This document shows positions 7,592-13,587 of a stretch of 23,811 nucleotides of DNA, one piece after another. Location: positions 1 through 23,811 of the forward strand of contig JAGQTR010000030.1 of NCBI GenBank assembly GCA_020438915.1. Direction: 5' to 3'. The notes below the pieces were generated by a model. It had not been told where the DNA came from. It did no database searches and was given only the letters and a program-made list of their open reading frames with translations. Each line of letters opens with the position of its first letter. Position 1 is the stretch's first letter. The translations under genes and the position numbers were made by a program. This stretch comes from Mycobacterium sp. (GTDB lineage Bacteria; Actinomycetota; Actinomycetes; Mycobacteriales; Mycobacteriaceae).

Positions 7592-8599
7592 GTGATGCCT
7601 CACTCTTCCGGGCGATTCCGTGTGCTATTTCTGACGGGGCTCGCCGTCGCCGCGCTGCTGTTCGCCGCCTTCACCCTGATGGTGCGAACCAGGCCGATCT
7701 CGAACATGGTCGACCTGGTCCTCGCCGTTGGATCGCCGTACACAGCGCTGGCGACCCTGGCGGTGCTGGCGCTGGCGGCCCTGCGCCGTCGAATCCTGCT
7801 GTCCATCGCCGCGCTGTTCCTCGTGACGGCCAGCCTGGCGGTTCAGGTGTCCTGGTACTACCTTGCGCGCCCGCCCGACATCAGCCACCATGCCGAAATC
7901 CGGATTCTCTCGTCGAATCTCTTCAAGGGCCAGGCAGACGCTGTGTCGCTGGTGGGCTTCGCACAACGAAGCGCAGATGTGATCACCGTCGCAGAGCTGA
8001 CGTCCGAGGCGGTCAGTCGCTTTTCGCAAGCCGGTATCGACGAAACATTTCCCTATTCACATCTCATGCCGAAGCCGGGTGCCGGGGGAATTGGGATGTG
8101 GAGCCGATATCCGCTGACCGTGATGTCCGCGCCCAGGCATAGCCGGGTCACCATGCCGGCGGCCCGGCTCCAGGTCCCTGGTGTGCGATTCGACCCGCTG
8201 CTTGCGAGCGTGCACATCATGTCCCCGGTGGCCGGAGACACCAACACTGTCGCCGACTGGCGCCAGGGCATGGCCGGCGCCAAAGAGCAGCTGAACTTCT
8301 TCGCCCGAGCCGCCGGACCGGCTGCGGTGATCATCGGCGGCGACTACAACAGCACACCCGACTTACGTCAGTTCCGGGATCTGCTGACCAACGGCTACCA
8401 CGATGCCGTCGAGCAGACCGGCGCAGGCTTCGCACCGACTTACCCTTCCGACACCTGGCACCCACCGATCATCGTGATCGATCACGTGCTGACGCGCAAC
8501 GCCGCCGCCGCATCGATCCGGACGCTGGACATTCCCGGGTCCGATCATCGAGCGCTGCTGGCCACCATCGAGGTGCCGCTTGACCCCACCGCGTCCTAG
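7592..8599 (+). CDS. Membrane-anchored endonuclease/exonuclease/phosphatase (EEP) family protein
   Basis: A 335-residue protein with three predicted N-terminal membrane helices (about 10-31, 37-64, 68-92) and an EEP catalytic domain (about 102-330) placed outside or at the membrane. Catalytic motifs of the fold are intact: SSNLF with N109, VAELTSE with E135, SVHIMSP with H208, GGDYNSTPD with D251 and N253, IDHVL with D297, and GSDHRALLATI with D318/H319. EEP enzymes cleave phosphodiesters or phosphomonoesters in nucleic acids, sphingolipids or inositol phosphates; which applies here cannot be read from the sequence, though the membrane anchor favours a surface lipid or extracellular DNA. Start is GTG 7592 or ATG 7595, five bases after the DUF4352 stop. 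Its TAG stop overlaps the ribE stop in a shared CTAG. Confidence 0.85.
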   Translation: MMPHSSGRFRVLFLTGLAVAALLFAAFTLMVRTRPISNMVDLVLAVGSPYTALATLAVLALAALRRRILLSIAALFLVTASLAVQVSWYYLARPPDISHHAEIRILSSNLFKGQADAVSLVGFAQRSADVITVAELTSEAVSRFSQAGIDETFPYSHLMPKPGAGGIGMWSRYPLTVMSAPRHSRVTMPAARLQVPGVRFDPLLASVHIMSPVAGDTNTVADWRQGMAGAKEQLNFFARAAGPAAVIIGGDYNSTPDLRQFRDLLTNGYHDAVEQTGAGFAPTYPSDTWHPPIIVIDHVLTRNAAAASIRTLDIPGSDHRALLATIEVPLDPTAS

Positions 8600-9198
8600 A
8601 GTTGCGCCTTCTGGCCGAGCAGCCGTTCGACATACTTGGCGATGATGTCGACCTCGAGGTTGACCGGCGCGCCGGCCTCGGCCCGCCCGAGGGTGGTCAG
8701 ATCCAGCGTCGTGGGAATCAACGACACCTCGAACCAGTCTGGTCCCAGCGCCGACACGGTCAGCGATACGCCGTCGACGGTGATCGACCCCTTCTCGACG
8801 ACGTAACGGGACAGCGCGGCAGGTAGCGCGATCCGCACCACGGTCCAGTGCGGCGAGGCCGTCCGGGAGATGACGTGGCCGGTACCGTCGACGTGTCCCT
8901 GCACGATGTGCCCGCCCAGCCGGCTCTGCAACGCCGCGGCGCGCTCCAGGTTCACCCGGGTTCCGACATCGATACCGCGCAGGCTCGACCGGTTGAGGGT
9001 CTCGTCCATGACATCGGCGGAGAACGAGCCGTCGGCCAGGACATCGACGACGGTCAGGCATACGCCGTTGACCGCGATGGAGTCCCCGTGGCCTGCGTCC
9101 GATGTCACGATCGGCCCGCGGATGACCAGCCGGGCCGAATCGCCGAGGTTCTCCCGGCCGACGACCTCACCCAACTCTTCGACGATGCCGGTGAACAC
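8596..9198 (-). CDS. ribE: Riboflavin synthase, alpha subunit
   Basis: A 200-residue enzyme that dismutates two molecules of 6,7-dimethyl-8-ribityllumazine to riboflavin (called ribC in M. tuberculosis). The internal duplication of the family is clear: repeat 1 starts at MFTGIVEELGEV and includes GDSIAVNGVCLTV (39-50); repeat 2 starts at GGHIVQGHVDGTGHV (95-109) and includes GSITVDGVSLTV (137-148). The C-terminal helix ELV-type region EVDIIAKYVERLL closes the trimer in the family. The start is GTG at 9198, giving the family-standard MFTGIVE start. It is not in line with ribBA-ribH: the plus-strand DUF4352/EEP pair lies between them. No strong ribosome binding site is present; TAGGCT six bases upstream suggests a leaderless transcript. 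Confidence 0.97.
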   Translation of the reverse strand: MFTGIVEELGEVVGRENLGDSARLVIRGPIVTSDAGHGDSIAVNGVCLTVVDVLADGSFSADVMDETLNRSSLRGIDVGTRVNLERAAALQSRLGGHIVQGHVDGTGHVISRTASPHWTVVRIALPAALSRYVVEKGSITVDGVSLTVSALGPDWFEVSLIPTTLDLTTLGRAEAGAPVNLEVDIIAKYVERLLGQKAQL

Positions 9199-9230
9199 GG
9201 CACCAGCCTAGTGAACGCGGCACCAGCCCA
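9191..9230. repeat. Tandem 20-base duplication spanning the ribE start
   Basis: Bases 9191-9210 and 9211-9230 are adjacent direct copies identical at 18 of 20 positions. On the minus strand the ribE-proximal copy holds TAGGCT, six bases, then the GTG start; the distal copy reads TGGGCT, six bases, then GCG. The two mismatches therefore fall on the second base of the -10 hexamer and the second base of the start codon. Confidence 0.85.
9205..9210 (-). promoter_or_regulatory. Candidate -10 element for leaderless ribE transcript
   Basis: TAGGCT matches TANNNT and sits six bases before the GTG at 9198. No clear Shine-Dalgarno is present, which fits translation of a leaderless mRNA. It lies in the proximal unit of the 20-base duplication. 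Confidence 0.45.
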
Positions 9231-9247
9231 AATAAATACCGACCTAC

Positions 9248-9253
9248 TACGAT
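9248..9253 (+). promoter_or_regulatory. Candidate -10 element for leaderless lprG-P55 transcript
   Basis: TACGAT is six bases before the lprG ATG at 9260 and the spacer upstream is AT-rich for this genome. The same hexamer at the same distance stands before the DUF2804 gene (20399-20404). Only about 40 bases separate it from the opposing ribE element, so this is a compact divergent promoter region. Confidence 0.5.
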
Positions 9254-9259
9254 GCAGGC

Positions 9260-9961
9260 ATGCAGACCCGCCTTTTGGCGATCTTCGCCGCCCTCATCGC
9301 CGTCTTGGCCCTCGTTGCAGGCTGCTCGGGCTCGTCGAACGATTCCTCCAAAGACCTTCCCGACCCAACCACCCTGCTGAAAGAGTCCAGCGAAACCACC
9401 CGCGGACAGACCAGTGCCCACCTCCGGCTCACCGTGCAGGGACAGATCCCTGATCTACCGGTCGAAACCCTGGTCGGCGATCTCACGCAGACCCCCGCAG
9501 TCGCCGCCAAGGGCACCGCCGACATCATTTTTCTGGGTCAGCGTCTCCAGGATGTCGAGTTCGTGGTCTCCGACAGCGACCTCTACGCCGCAATCACCTC
9601 GGGTGGCAGCCTGTCGAATTTCGGGCCCGCTTCCGACATCTACGATGTCGCGGCGATCCTGAATCCCGACGTCGGGCTGGCCAACGTGCTGGCGAACTTC
9701 TCAGACGCCAGAGCCGACGGCCGCGAGACGGTGGAGGGGACGGAAACGGTGCGCATCACCGGCAACGTCTCCGCGGACGCGGTCAACAAGATCGCCCCAC
9801 AGATCGCGGCGACGGGCCCGGTTCCGGGCACCGCCTGGATCGCCGAGGACGGTGATCACGAGCTGATGCAGGCCCGATTGGAGCCCAGCCCCGGCAACAG
9901 CGTCACGATGACCCTGTCGAAGTGGGGCGAGCCGGTGACCGTCGACAAACCAGGGGTGTGA
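9260..9961 (+). CDS. lprG: LprG lipoprotein (lipid carrier of the cell envelope)
   Basis: A 233-residue lipoprotein. The signal peptide is residues 1-21 with lipobox LVAGC and lipidated C22; a Ser/Asn/Asp-rich linker follows. The mature part (about 35-230) is the LppX/LprG fold, with TLLKESSETTRGQTSAH, the strand pair GQIPDLPVETLVGDLT, and VPGTAWIAEDGDHELMQARLEPSPGNSVTMTLSKWG at the end. In mycobacteria LprG binds triacylated lipids in a hydrophobic pocket and works with the P55 pump in moving lipids such as triacylglycerides and lipoarabinomannan precursors to the cell surface. The ATG at 9260 has TACGAT six bases upstream, suggesting leaderless expression. Its TGA overlaps the P55 start, giving a two-gene operon conserved across mycobacteria. 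Confidence 0.96.
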   Translation: MQTRLLAIFAALIAVLALVAGCSGSSNDSSKDLPDPTTLLKESSETTRGQTSAHLRLTVQGQIPDLPVETLVGDLTQTPAVAAKGTADIIFLGQRLQDVEFVVSDSDLYAAITSGGSLSNFGPASDIYDVAAILNPDVGLANVLANFSDARADGRETVEGTETVRITGNVSADAVNKIAPQIAATGPVPGTAWIAEDGDHELMQARLEPSPGNSVTMTLSKWGEPVTVDKPGV

Positions 9962-11556
9962 TGCCCGGTTCGCCTGCGGTCGCCGTGCCGGCAATGAATT
10001 CGGGCCAGACCAACCGCCGTATCGCGATCAGCGCGGGCAGTCTTGCGGTGGTGCTGGGCGCGCTCGACACCTATGTCGTCGTCACGATCATGACCGACAT
10101 CATGCGCGACGTAGGCATCGGTGTGAATCAGATCCAGCGGGTGACCCCGATCATCACCGGCTATCTGCTCGGTTACATCGCGGCGATGCCGCTGCTCGGA
10201 AGAGCCTCGGACCGGTTCGGTCGCAAGATGCTGATCCAGCTCAGCCTGGCCGGTTTCGCGCTCGGATCGGTGATCACGGCGCTGTCGACCGACCTCACCG
10301 TGTTGGTCCTCGGCCGGGTCATCCAGGGCACCGCCAGCGGCGCGTTGTTGCCGGTGACGCTGGCACTGGCTGCCGACCTGTGGGCCGCCCGTAACCGCGC
10401 GGCTGTCCTCGGCGGTGTGGGTGCGGCCCAGGAGTTGGGCAGCGTGTTGGGGCCCATCTACGGCATCTCCCTGGTGTGGCTGTTCCAGCATTGGCAGTCC
10501 GTCTTTTGGGTCAATGTGCCGCTGGCGGTGATCGCGATGGCGATGATCTACTTCAGCCTGCCCGGACGGCAGACGACCGACCATCCCCAGAAGGTCGACG
10601 TGGTCGGCGGTGTGTTGCTGGCCGTCGCACTGGGCCTGGCGGTGATCGGGATGTACAACCCCAAACCCGACGGCAAGGAGGTGCTGCCCAGTTGGGGCGC
10701 CCCGGTGCTGATAGCCGCCGCGGTGGCGACCGTCGCGTTCTTCGTCTGGGAGAAGTTCGCCCGCACCCGCCTGCTGGAACCGGCGGGGGTTCATTTCAGG
10801 CCGTTCCTGGCAGCGCTGGGTGCATCGTTGGCCGCCGGGGCGGCGTTGATGGTGACGTTGGTCAACGTCGAACTCTTCGGCCAGGGCGTCCTTGGCCAGG
10901 ACCAGAACCAGGCCGCGTTCCTGCTGCTGCGCTTCCTGGTCGCACTGCCGGTCGGAGCATTGCTGGGTGGATGGCTTGCCACCCGGGTCGGCGATCGGAT
11001 CATCGCGTTCGCCGGCTTGCTCATCGCTGCCGGCGGGTATCTGCTGATCTCGCACTGGCCGGTCGATCTGCTGGCGGCACGCCACGACCTCGGCCTGTTC
11101 ACCCTGCCCGCGCTGGACACCGACCTGGCGATCGCAGGTCTCGGTCTCGGGCTGGTGATCGGCCCACTGACGTCGGCGACCCTGCGGGTGGTGCCGGCCG
11201 CTCAACACGGTATCGCCTCGGCAGCGGTGGTGGTGTCCCGGATGATCGGCATGCTGATCGGTATCGCGGCGCTCAGCGCCTGGGGTCTCTACCGGTTCAA
11301 CCAGCATCTGGCCAGCCTGCCGGTGACCACGGACGGCGGCACCCTCGCCGAACGGCTGTCAGCGGAGGCCGGCCGGGTGCGCCAGGCCTATGTCCTGCAG
11401 TACGCCGAGATCTTCACGATCACCGCGGTGGTCTGCGTGGTGGGTGCCGTGTTGGGTCTGCTCATCGCCGCCCGTAGCGAACATGCCGAGGAGGCTGAGG
11501 AGGTGCCGCCCGAGAACACGCCTCAGCAGCGCTCGAGTCCGCGGCCCATGAGTTGA
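9961..11556 (+). CDS. P55-type major facilitator efflux pump
   Basis: A 531-residue inner-membrane transporter of the 14-helix drug:proton antiporter family, matching Rv1410c (P55). Visible marks are a conserved aspartate in helix 1 (D36 in GALDTYVVVTIM), motif A between helices 2 and 3 (GRASDRFGRK, 80-89), GRVIQGTASGALLP, and GAAQELGSVLGPIYG (motif C-like). A hydrophilic tail of about 30 residues ends the protein. In mycobacteria P55 acts with LprG in lipid export and affects resistance to several drugs and envelope permeability. I use the ATG at 9961 (TGATG junction with lprG); GTG at 9958 (GTGA overlap) and ATG at 9994 are alternatives. The last 34 bases overlap a candidate small gene on the opposite strand. 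Confidence 0.95.
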   Translation: MPGSPAVAVPAMNSGQTNRRIAISAGSLAVVLGALDTYVVVTIMTDIMRDVGIGVNQIQRVTPIITGYLLGYIAAMPLLGRASDRFGRKMLIQLSLAGFALGSVITALSTDLTVLVLGRVIQGTASGALLPVTLALAADLWAARNRAAVLGGVGAAQELGSVLGPIYGISLVWLFQHWQSVFWVNVPLAVIAMAMIYFSLPGRQTTDHPQKVDVVGGVLLAVALGLAVIGMYNPKPDGKEVLPSWGAPVLIAAAVATVAFFVWEKFARTRLLEPAGVHFRPFLAALGASLAAGAALMVTLVNVELFGQGVLGQDQNQAAFLLLRFLVALPVGALLGGWLATRVGDRIIAFAGLLIAAGGYLLISHWPVDLLAARHDLGLFTLPALDTDLAIAGLGLGLVIGPLTSATLRVVPAAQHGIASAAVVVSRMIGMLIGIAALSAWGLYRFNQHLASLPVTTDGGTLAERLSAEAGRVRQAYVLQYAEIFTITAVVCVVGAVLGLLIAARSEHAEEAEEVPPENTPQQRSSPRPMS

Positions 11557-11675
11557 GGCTTCTTGGCGGTTCCAGATTGTTCGGGGGTTACCCCCCGCCA
11601 TGCGATACAGATCACAGCCTTGATGCTGCGTGGGGCGACCGGACTCGTAGTGAGCCAGTCCTGCAATGCAGTCAT
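11523..11675 (-). CDS. Candidate 50-residue small protein in the P55 / ribG convergent gap
   Basis: An ATG at 11675 opens a 50-codon frame ending in TGA at 11523. A strong Shine-Dalgarno, AAAGGA at 11689-11684, sits eight bases before the ATG. The peptide begins MTALQDWLTTSPVAPRSI, continues with AVICIAWRGVTPE and ends GRGLERC; it has no signal peptide, one short hydrophobic patch (20-25), two tryptophans and two cysteines, one at the very C-terminus. About two thirds of its third codon positions are G/C, lower than the neighbouring genes. The 3' end overlaps the P55 coding end by 34 bases on the opposite strand. I do not recognise the protein. It could be a real small gene with its own promoter, or chance coding with a fortuitous ribosome site. 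Confidence 0.5.
   Translation of the reverse strand: MTALQDWLTTSPVAPRSIKAVICIAWRGVTPEQSGTAKKPQLMGRGLERC
11582..11597. terminator. G/C-rich hairpin downstream of P55
   Basis: A run of five G, the loop TTA and a run of C form a compact hairpin 26 bases after the P55 stop; flanking TGGCGG (11564-11569) and CCGCCA (11595-11600) can extend or compete with it. No T-run follows, so termination would have to rely on the hairpin alone. The same bases are inside the candidate small gene on the minus strand, where they code for Arg-Gly-Val-Thr-Pro. Confidence 0.35.
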
Positions 11676-11762
11676 GCTCGTTGTCCTTTGTTTATGACCA
11701 CCACCGGCAGTGTTCAGCTAGAACTCGTTGATCCGCCTGAGGCGGTGCCCGGCAATGCGCCC

Positions 11763-11768
11763 AGTCTA
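11763..11768 (-). promoter_or_regulatory. Candidate -10 for the small ORF at 11523-11675
   Basis: TAGACT fits TANNNT. A transcript starting about seven bases downstream would have a leader near 80 bases containing the CCGCC-TCA-GGCGG hairpin and the AAAGGA ribosome site. No good -35 is visible. Confidence 0.28.
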
Positions 11769-11849
11769 CCTAGAATTCGGCGTCGATACGCCACTGACAG
11801 CACCCGTCATACCGTGTGACACCCCACACACAACGGTCGATAAAGATTC

Positions 11850-11883
11850 GGAAACGATTGAGTAACAACGCAATCGCGTTTCC
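11850..11883 (-). terminator. Stem-loop immediately after ribG
   Basis: Read on the minus strand, GGAAACG-CG-ATTG pairs with CAAT-CGTTTCC: an 11-base-pair stem with a 2-base bulge and a 10-base loop, starting three bases after the ribG TAG. The following bases (GAATCTTTATC) are only moderately T-rich. It is well placed as the terminator of the priA-to-ribG line; an mRNA 3'-end stabiliser is the alternative. Confidence 0.5.
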
Positions 11884-11885
11884 TG

Positions 11886-12887
11886 CTAAGCAGGCTCGAG
11901 GCTGAGCAGTACGTCCGGCCCAAGTGCCTGCATTGCATCGAAACGCCATCGCTGGGCATGCGCGATGCTGAGCACCCCGACGTCGTCGACCGCGGTGATG
12001 GGACCGCCGAGCAGGATTGGCGCCACGTAGGCCAGGATCCGGTCGATGGCGCCGGCGCGCAGGAACGCACCGGCCAGGGTCGGTCCGCCCTCCAGCAGCA
12101 CATCCGTACGATCTGACAACGTCCTGATCACTTCGTGCGGATCGCGGGTGCGGATCATCATGGTGGGTGAATCGTCGTTCAAAACCTTTGCATCCGGCGA
12201 GATCTCGCGTTCTCCCACCACCACGCGCAGCGGTTGGTTCGCAGCCAGGTCGCCGCTCGGGAGTCGGGCAGTCAGCTTTGGGTCGTCGACGAAGACCGTA
12301 CCCGTCCCAACCACGATCGCGTCAGCGGCAGCGCGTCGGCGATGTACATCGGCGCGGGCGGCTTCGCTGGTGATCCACTGGCTGGTGCCGTCTGCAGCGG
12401 CGCTGCGTCCGTCGATGCTCGTCGCGAATTTCCAAGTGACGTGCGGCAATCCAGTGCGTTGCTTATGCAGCCACTCCCGCAACGGGCCGGCGCTCACTGC
12501 ATCGGACAACACCCCTGCGGTGACCCCGACGCCGGCCTCGGCCAACCGGACCGCGCCACCGGCGGCTGTCGGGTTGGGATCCGGTACGGCATAGACAACC
12601 GATGAAACCTTGGCCGCGATAAGCGCATCCACGCATGGCGGTGTTTTCCCGAAATGGTTGCACGGTTCCAGGGTGACGACCGCGGTGCCCCCGGCGGCAC
12701 GGTCGCCGGCCCGGCGCAGCGCCAACACCTCGGCATGCGGACCGCCGGGTGGGGAGGTCGCTCCGACACCGACCACCTGGCCGGCACTATCCAGAATCAC
12801 CGCCCCCACAGGGGGATTCGGGTAGGTGTGACCCTTGACCCGGTCAGCCTGCTCGATGGCCTCCCGCATCGCGGCGTCGAGGTTCAT
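11886..12887 (-). CDS. ribG: RibG/RibD, bifunctional pyrimidine deaminase / reductase
   Basis: A 333-residue riboflavin enzyme performing the second and third steps after GTP cyclohydrolase II. The N-terminal deaminase (about 1-140) has the zinc site H51-A-E53 plus C76 and C85 in EPCNHFGKTPPC. The C-terminal reductase (about 147-330) has the NADPH-binding WKFATSIDGR (152-161), GTGTVFVDDP and LLEGGPTLAGAFL. ATG at 12887 overlaps the rpe stop (ATGA). It ends the priA-DUF2207-lemA-fmt-rsmB-rpe-ribG line, so this riboflavin step is regulated apart from ribBA-ribH and ribE. A stem-loop follows its stop. Confidence 0.96.
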   Translation of the reverse strand: MNLDAAMREAIEQADRVKGHTYPNPPVGAVILDSAGQVVGVGATSPPGGPHAEVLALRRAGDRAAGGTAVVTLEPCNHFGKTPPCVDALIAAKVSSVVYAVPDPNPTAAGGAVRLAEAGVGVTAGVLSDAVSAGPLREWLHKQRTGLPHVTWKFATSIDGRSAAADGTSQWITSEAARADVHRRRAAADAIVVGTGTVFVDDPKLTARLPSGDLAANQPLRVVVGEREISPDAKVLNDDSPTMMIRTRDPHEVIRTLSDRTDVLLEGGPTLAGAFLRAGAIDRILAYVAPILLGGPITAVDDVGVLSIAHAQRWRFDAMQALGPDVLLSLEPA

Positions 12888-13582
12888 GGCCTCAGATGAA
12901 GGGATGCGTCCGCAGCCTGCCTGCGCAGTGCGGCCACGGCAGCAGCGGGGTCCTCGGCGCTGTAGACAGCGGAGCCGGCCACAAAGCAGTCGACGCCGGC
13001 TGCGGCGGCCTGCTCGATGGTGTCGGCGTTGATGCCGCCGTCGATCTCGACGATGACGGTCAACTCGCCTGAATCGATGAGCCGGCGCAGGATCCCGACC
13101 TTGGGCAGTACCTCAGCGATGAACTTCTGACCACCGAAACCCGGCTCCACCGACATGATCAACGCGGTGTCGAATTCTCGCAGGATCTCCAGGTACGGCT
13201 CCAGCGGGGTGCCGGGCTTGATACCCAATCCCGCCTTGGCACCGGCGGCGCGAATATCCCGGGCGACGCCCACCGGGTTGTCTGTCGCCTCGGCATGGAA
13301 CGTCACGTTGTAGGCGCCGGCCTCGGCGTAGGGCGGCGCCCAGCGCTGCGGATCGTCGATCATCAAATGACAATCCATCGGAATGTCGGTGACCTTCAAC
13401 AGCGATTCCACCACTGGTAGACCCAGTGTGAGGTTGGGAACGAAATGATTGTCCATGACGTCGACGTGCAGCCAGTCGGCGCCGCGCACCGCGGCGGTCT
13501 CCTCGGCCAACCGGGCGAAATCGGCGGCCAGAATGGAGGGGGCTATCAGCGGGGCTGAACCTGCTTCCGGCGCGGCACGCAT
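12884..13582 (-). CDS. rpe: Ribulose-phosphate 3-epimerase
   Basis: A 232-residue TIM-barrel enzyme that interconverts ribulose 5-phosphate and xylulose 5-phosphate. Metal-binding and catalytic positions are present: H39 and D41 in LHVDVMD, H73 in DCHLMI, D182 in VEIDGGIN; the SVEPGFGGQKF loop (145-155) and the phosphate-binding end FVAGSAVY are intact. The usual glycine after DVMD is asparagine here. The frame is open to 13645, but that extension overlaps rsmB by 58 bases and is basic and unlike the family; ATG at 13582 gives the expected length and lies five bases after the rsmB stop. TAGGCT seven bases upstream may be an internal -10. Ribulose 5-phosphate is also the RibBA substrate, a loose metabolic link with ribG. 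Confidence 0.96.
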   Translation of the reverse strand: MRAAPEAGSAPLIAPSILAADFARLAEETAAVRGADWLHVDVMDNHFVPNLTLGLPVVESLLKVTDIPMDCHLMIDDPQRWAPPYAEAGAYNVTFHAEATDNPVGVARDIRAAGAKAGLGIKPGTPLEPYLEILREFDTALIMSVEPGFGGQKFIAEVLPKVGILRRLIDSGELTVIVEIDGGINADTIEQAAAAGVDCFVAGSAVYSAEDPAAAVAALRRQAADASLHLRP

Positions 13583-13587
13583 GCCCG

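Larger units (their letters stand above)
11557..11885. other. Convergent gap between P55 and ribG
   Basis: This 329-base stretch lies between two converging stop codons. It holds most of the candidate small gene (11523-11675), a G/C hairpin near P55, a small perfect hairpin CCGCC-TCA-GGCGG as read on the minus strand (plus 11733-11745), an imperfect GTGTG/CACAC repeat near 11814-11832, and a long stem-loop just after ribG. No longer gene is supported: the open plus-strand frame through here has no homology I recognise, no ribosome site, and begins inside P55. Confidence 0.6.

Noticed and set aside
9856..11307. A 483-codon minus-strand frame antisense to P55
   Set aside because: Rich in His, Gln, Arg and Asp with no domain, a typical shadow of a hydrophobic transporter gene.
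11553..11819. An 88-codon plus-strand frame in the P55-ribG gap
   Set aside because: It starts inside the P55 stop region, has no ribosome site or recognisable domain, and lacks a coding-like composition; the minus-strand 50-codon frame is better supported.
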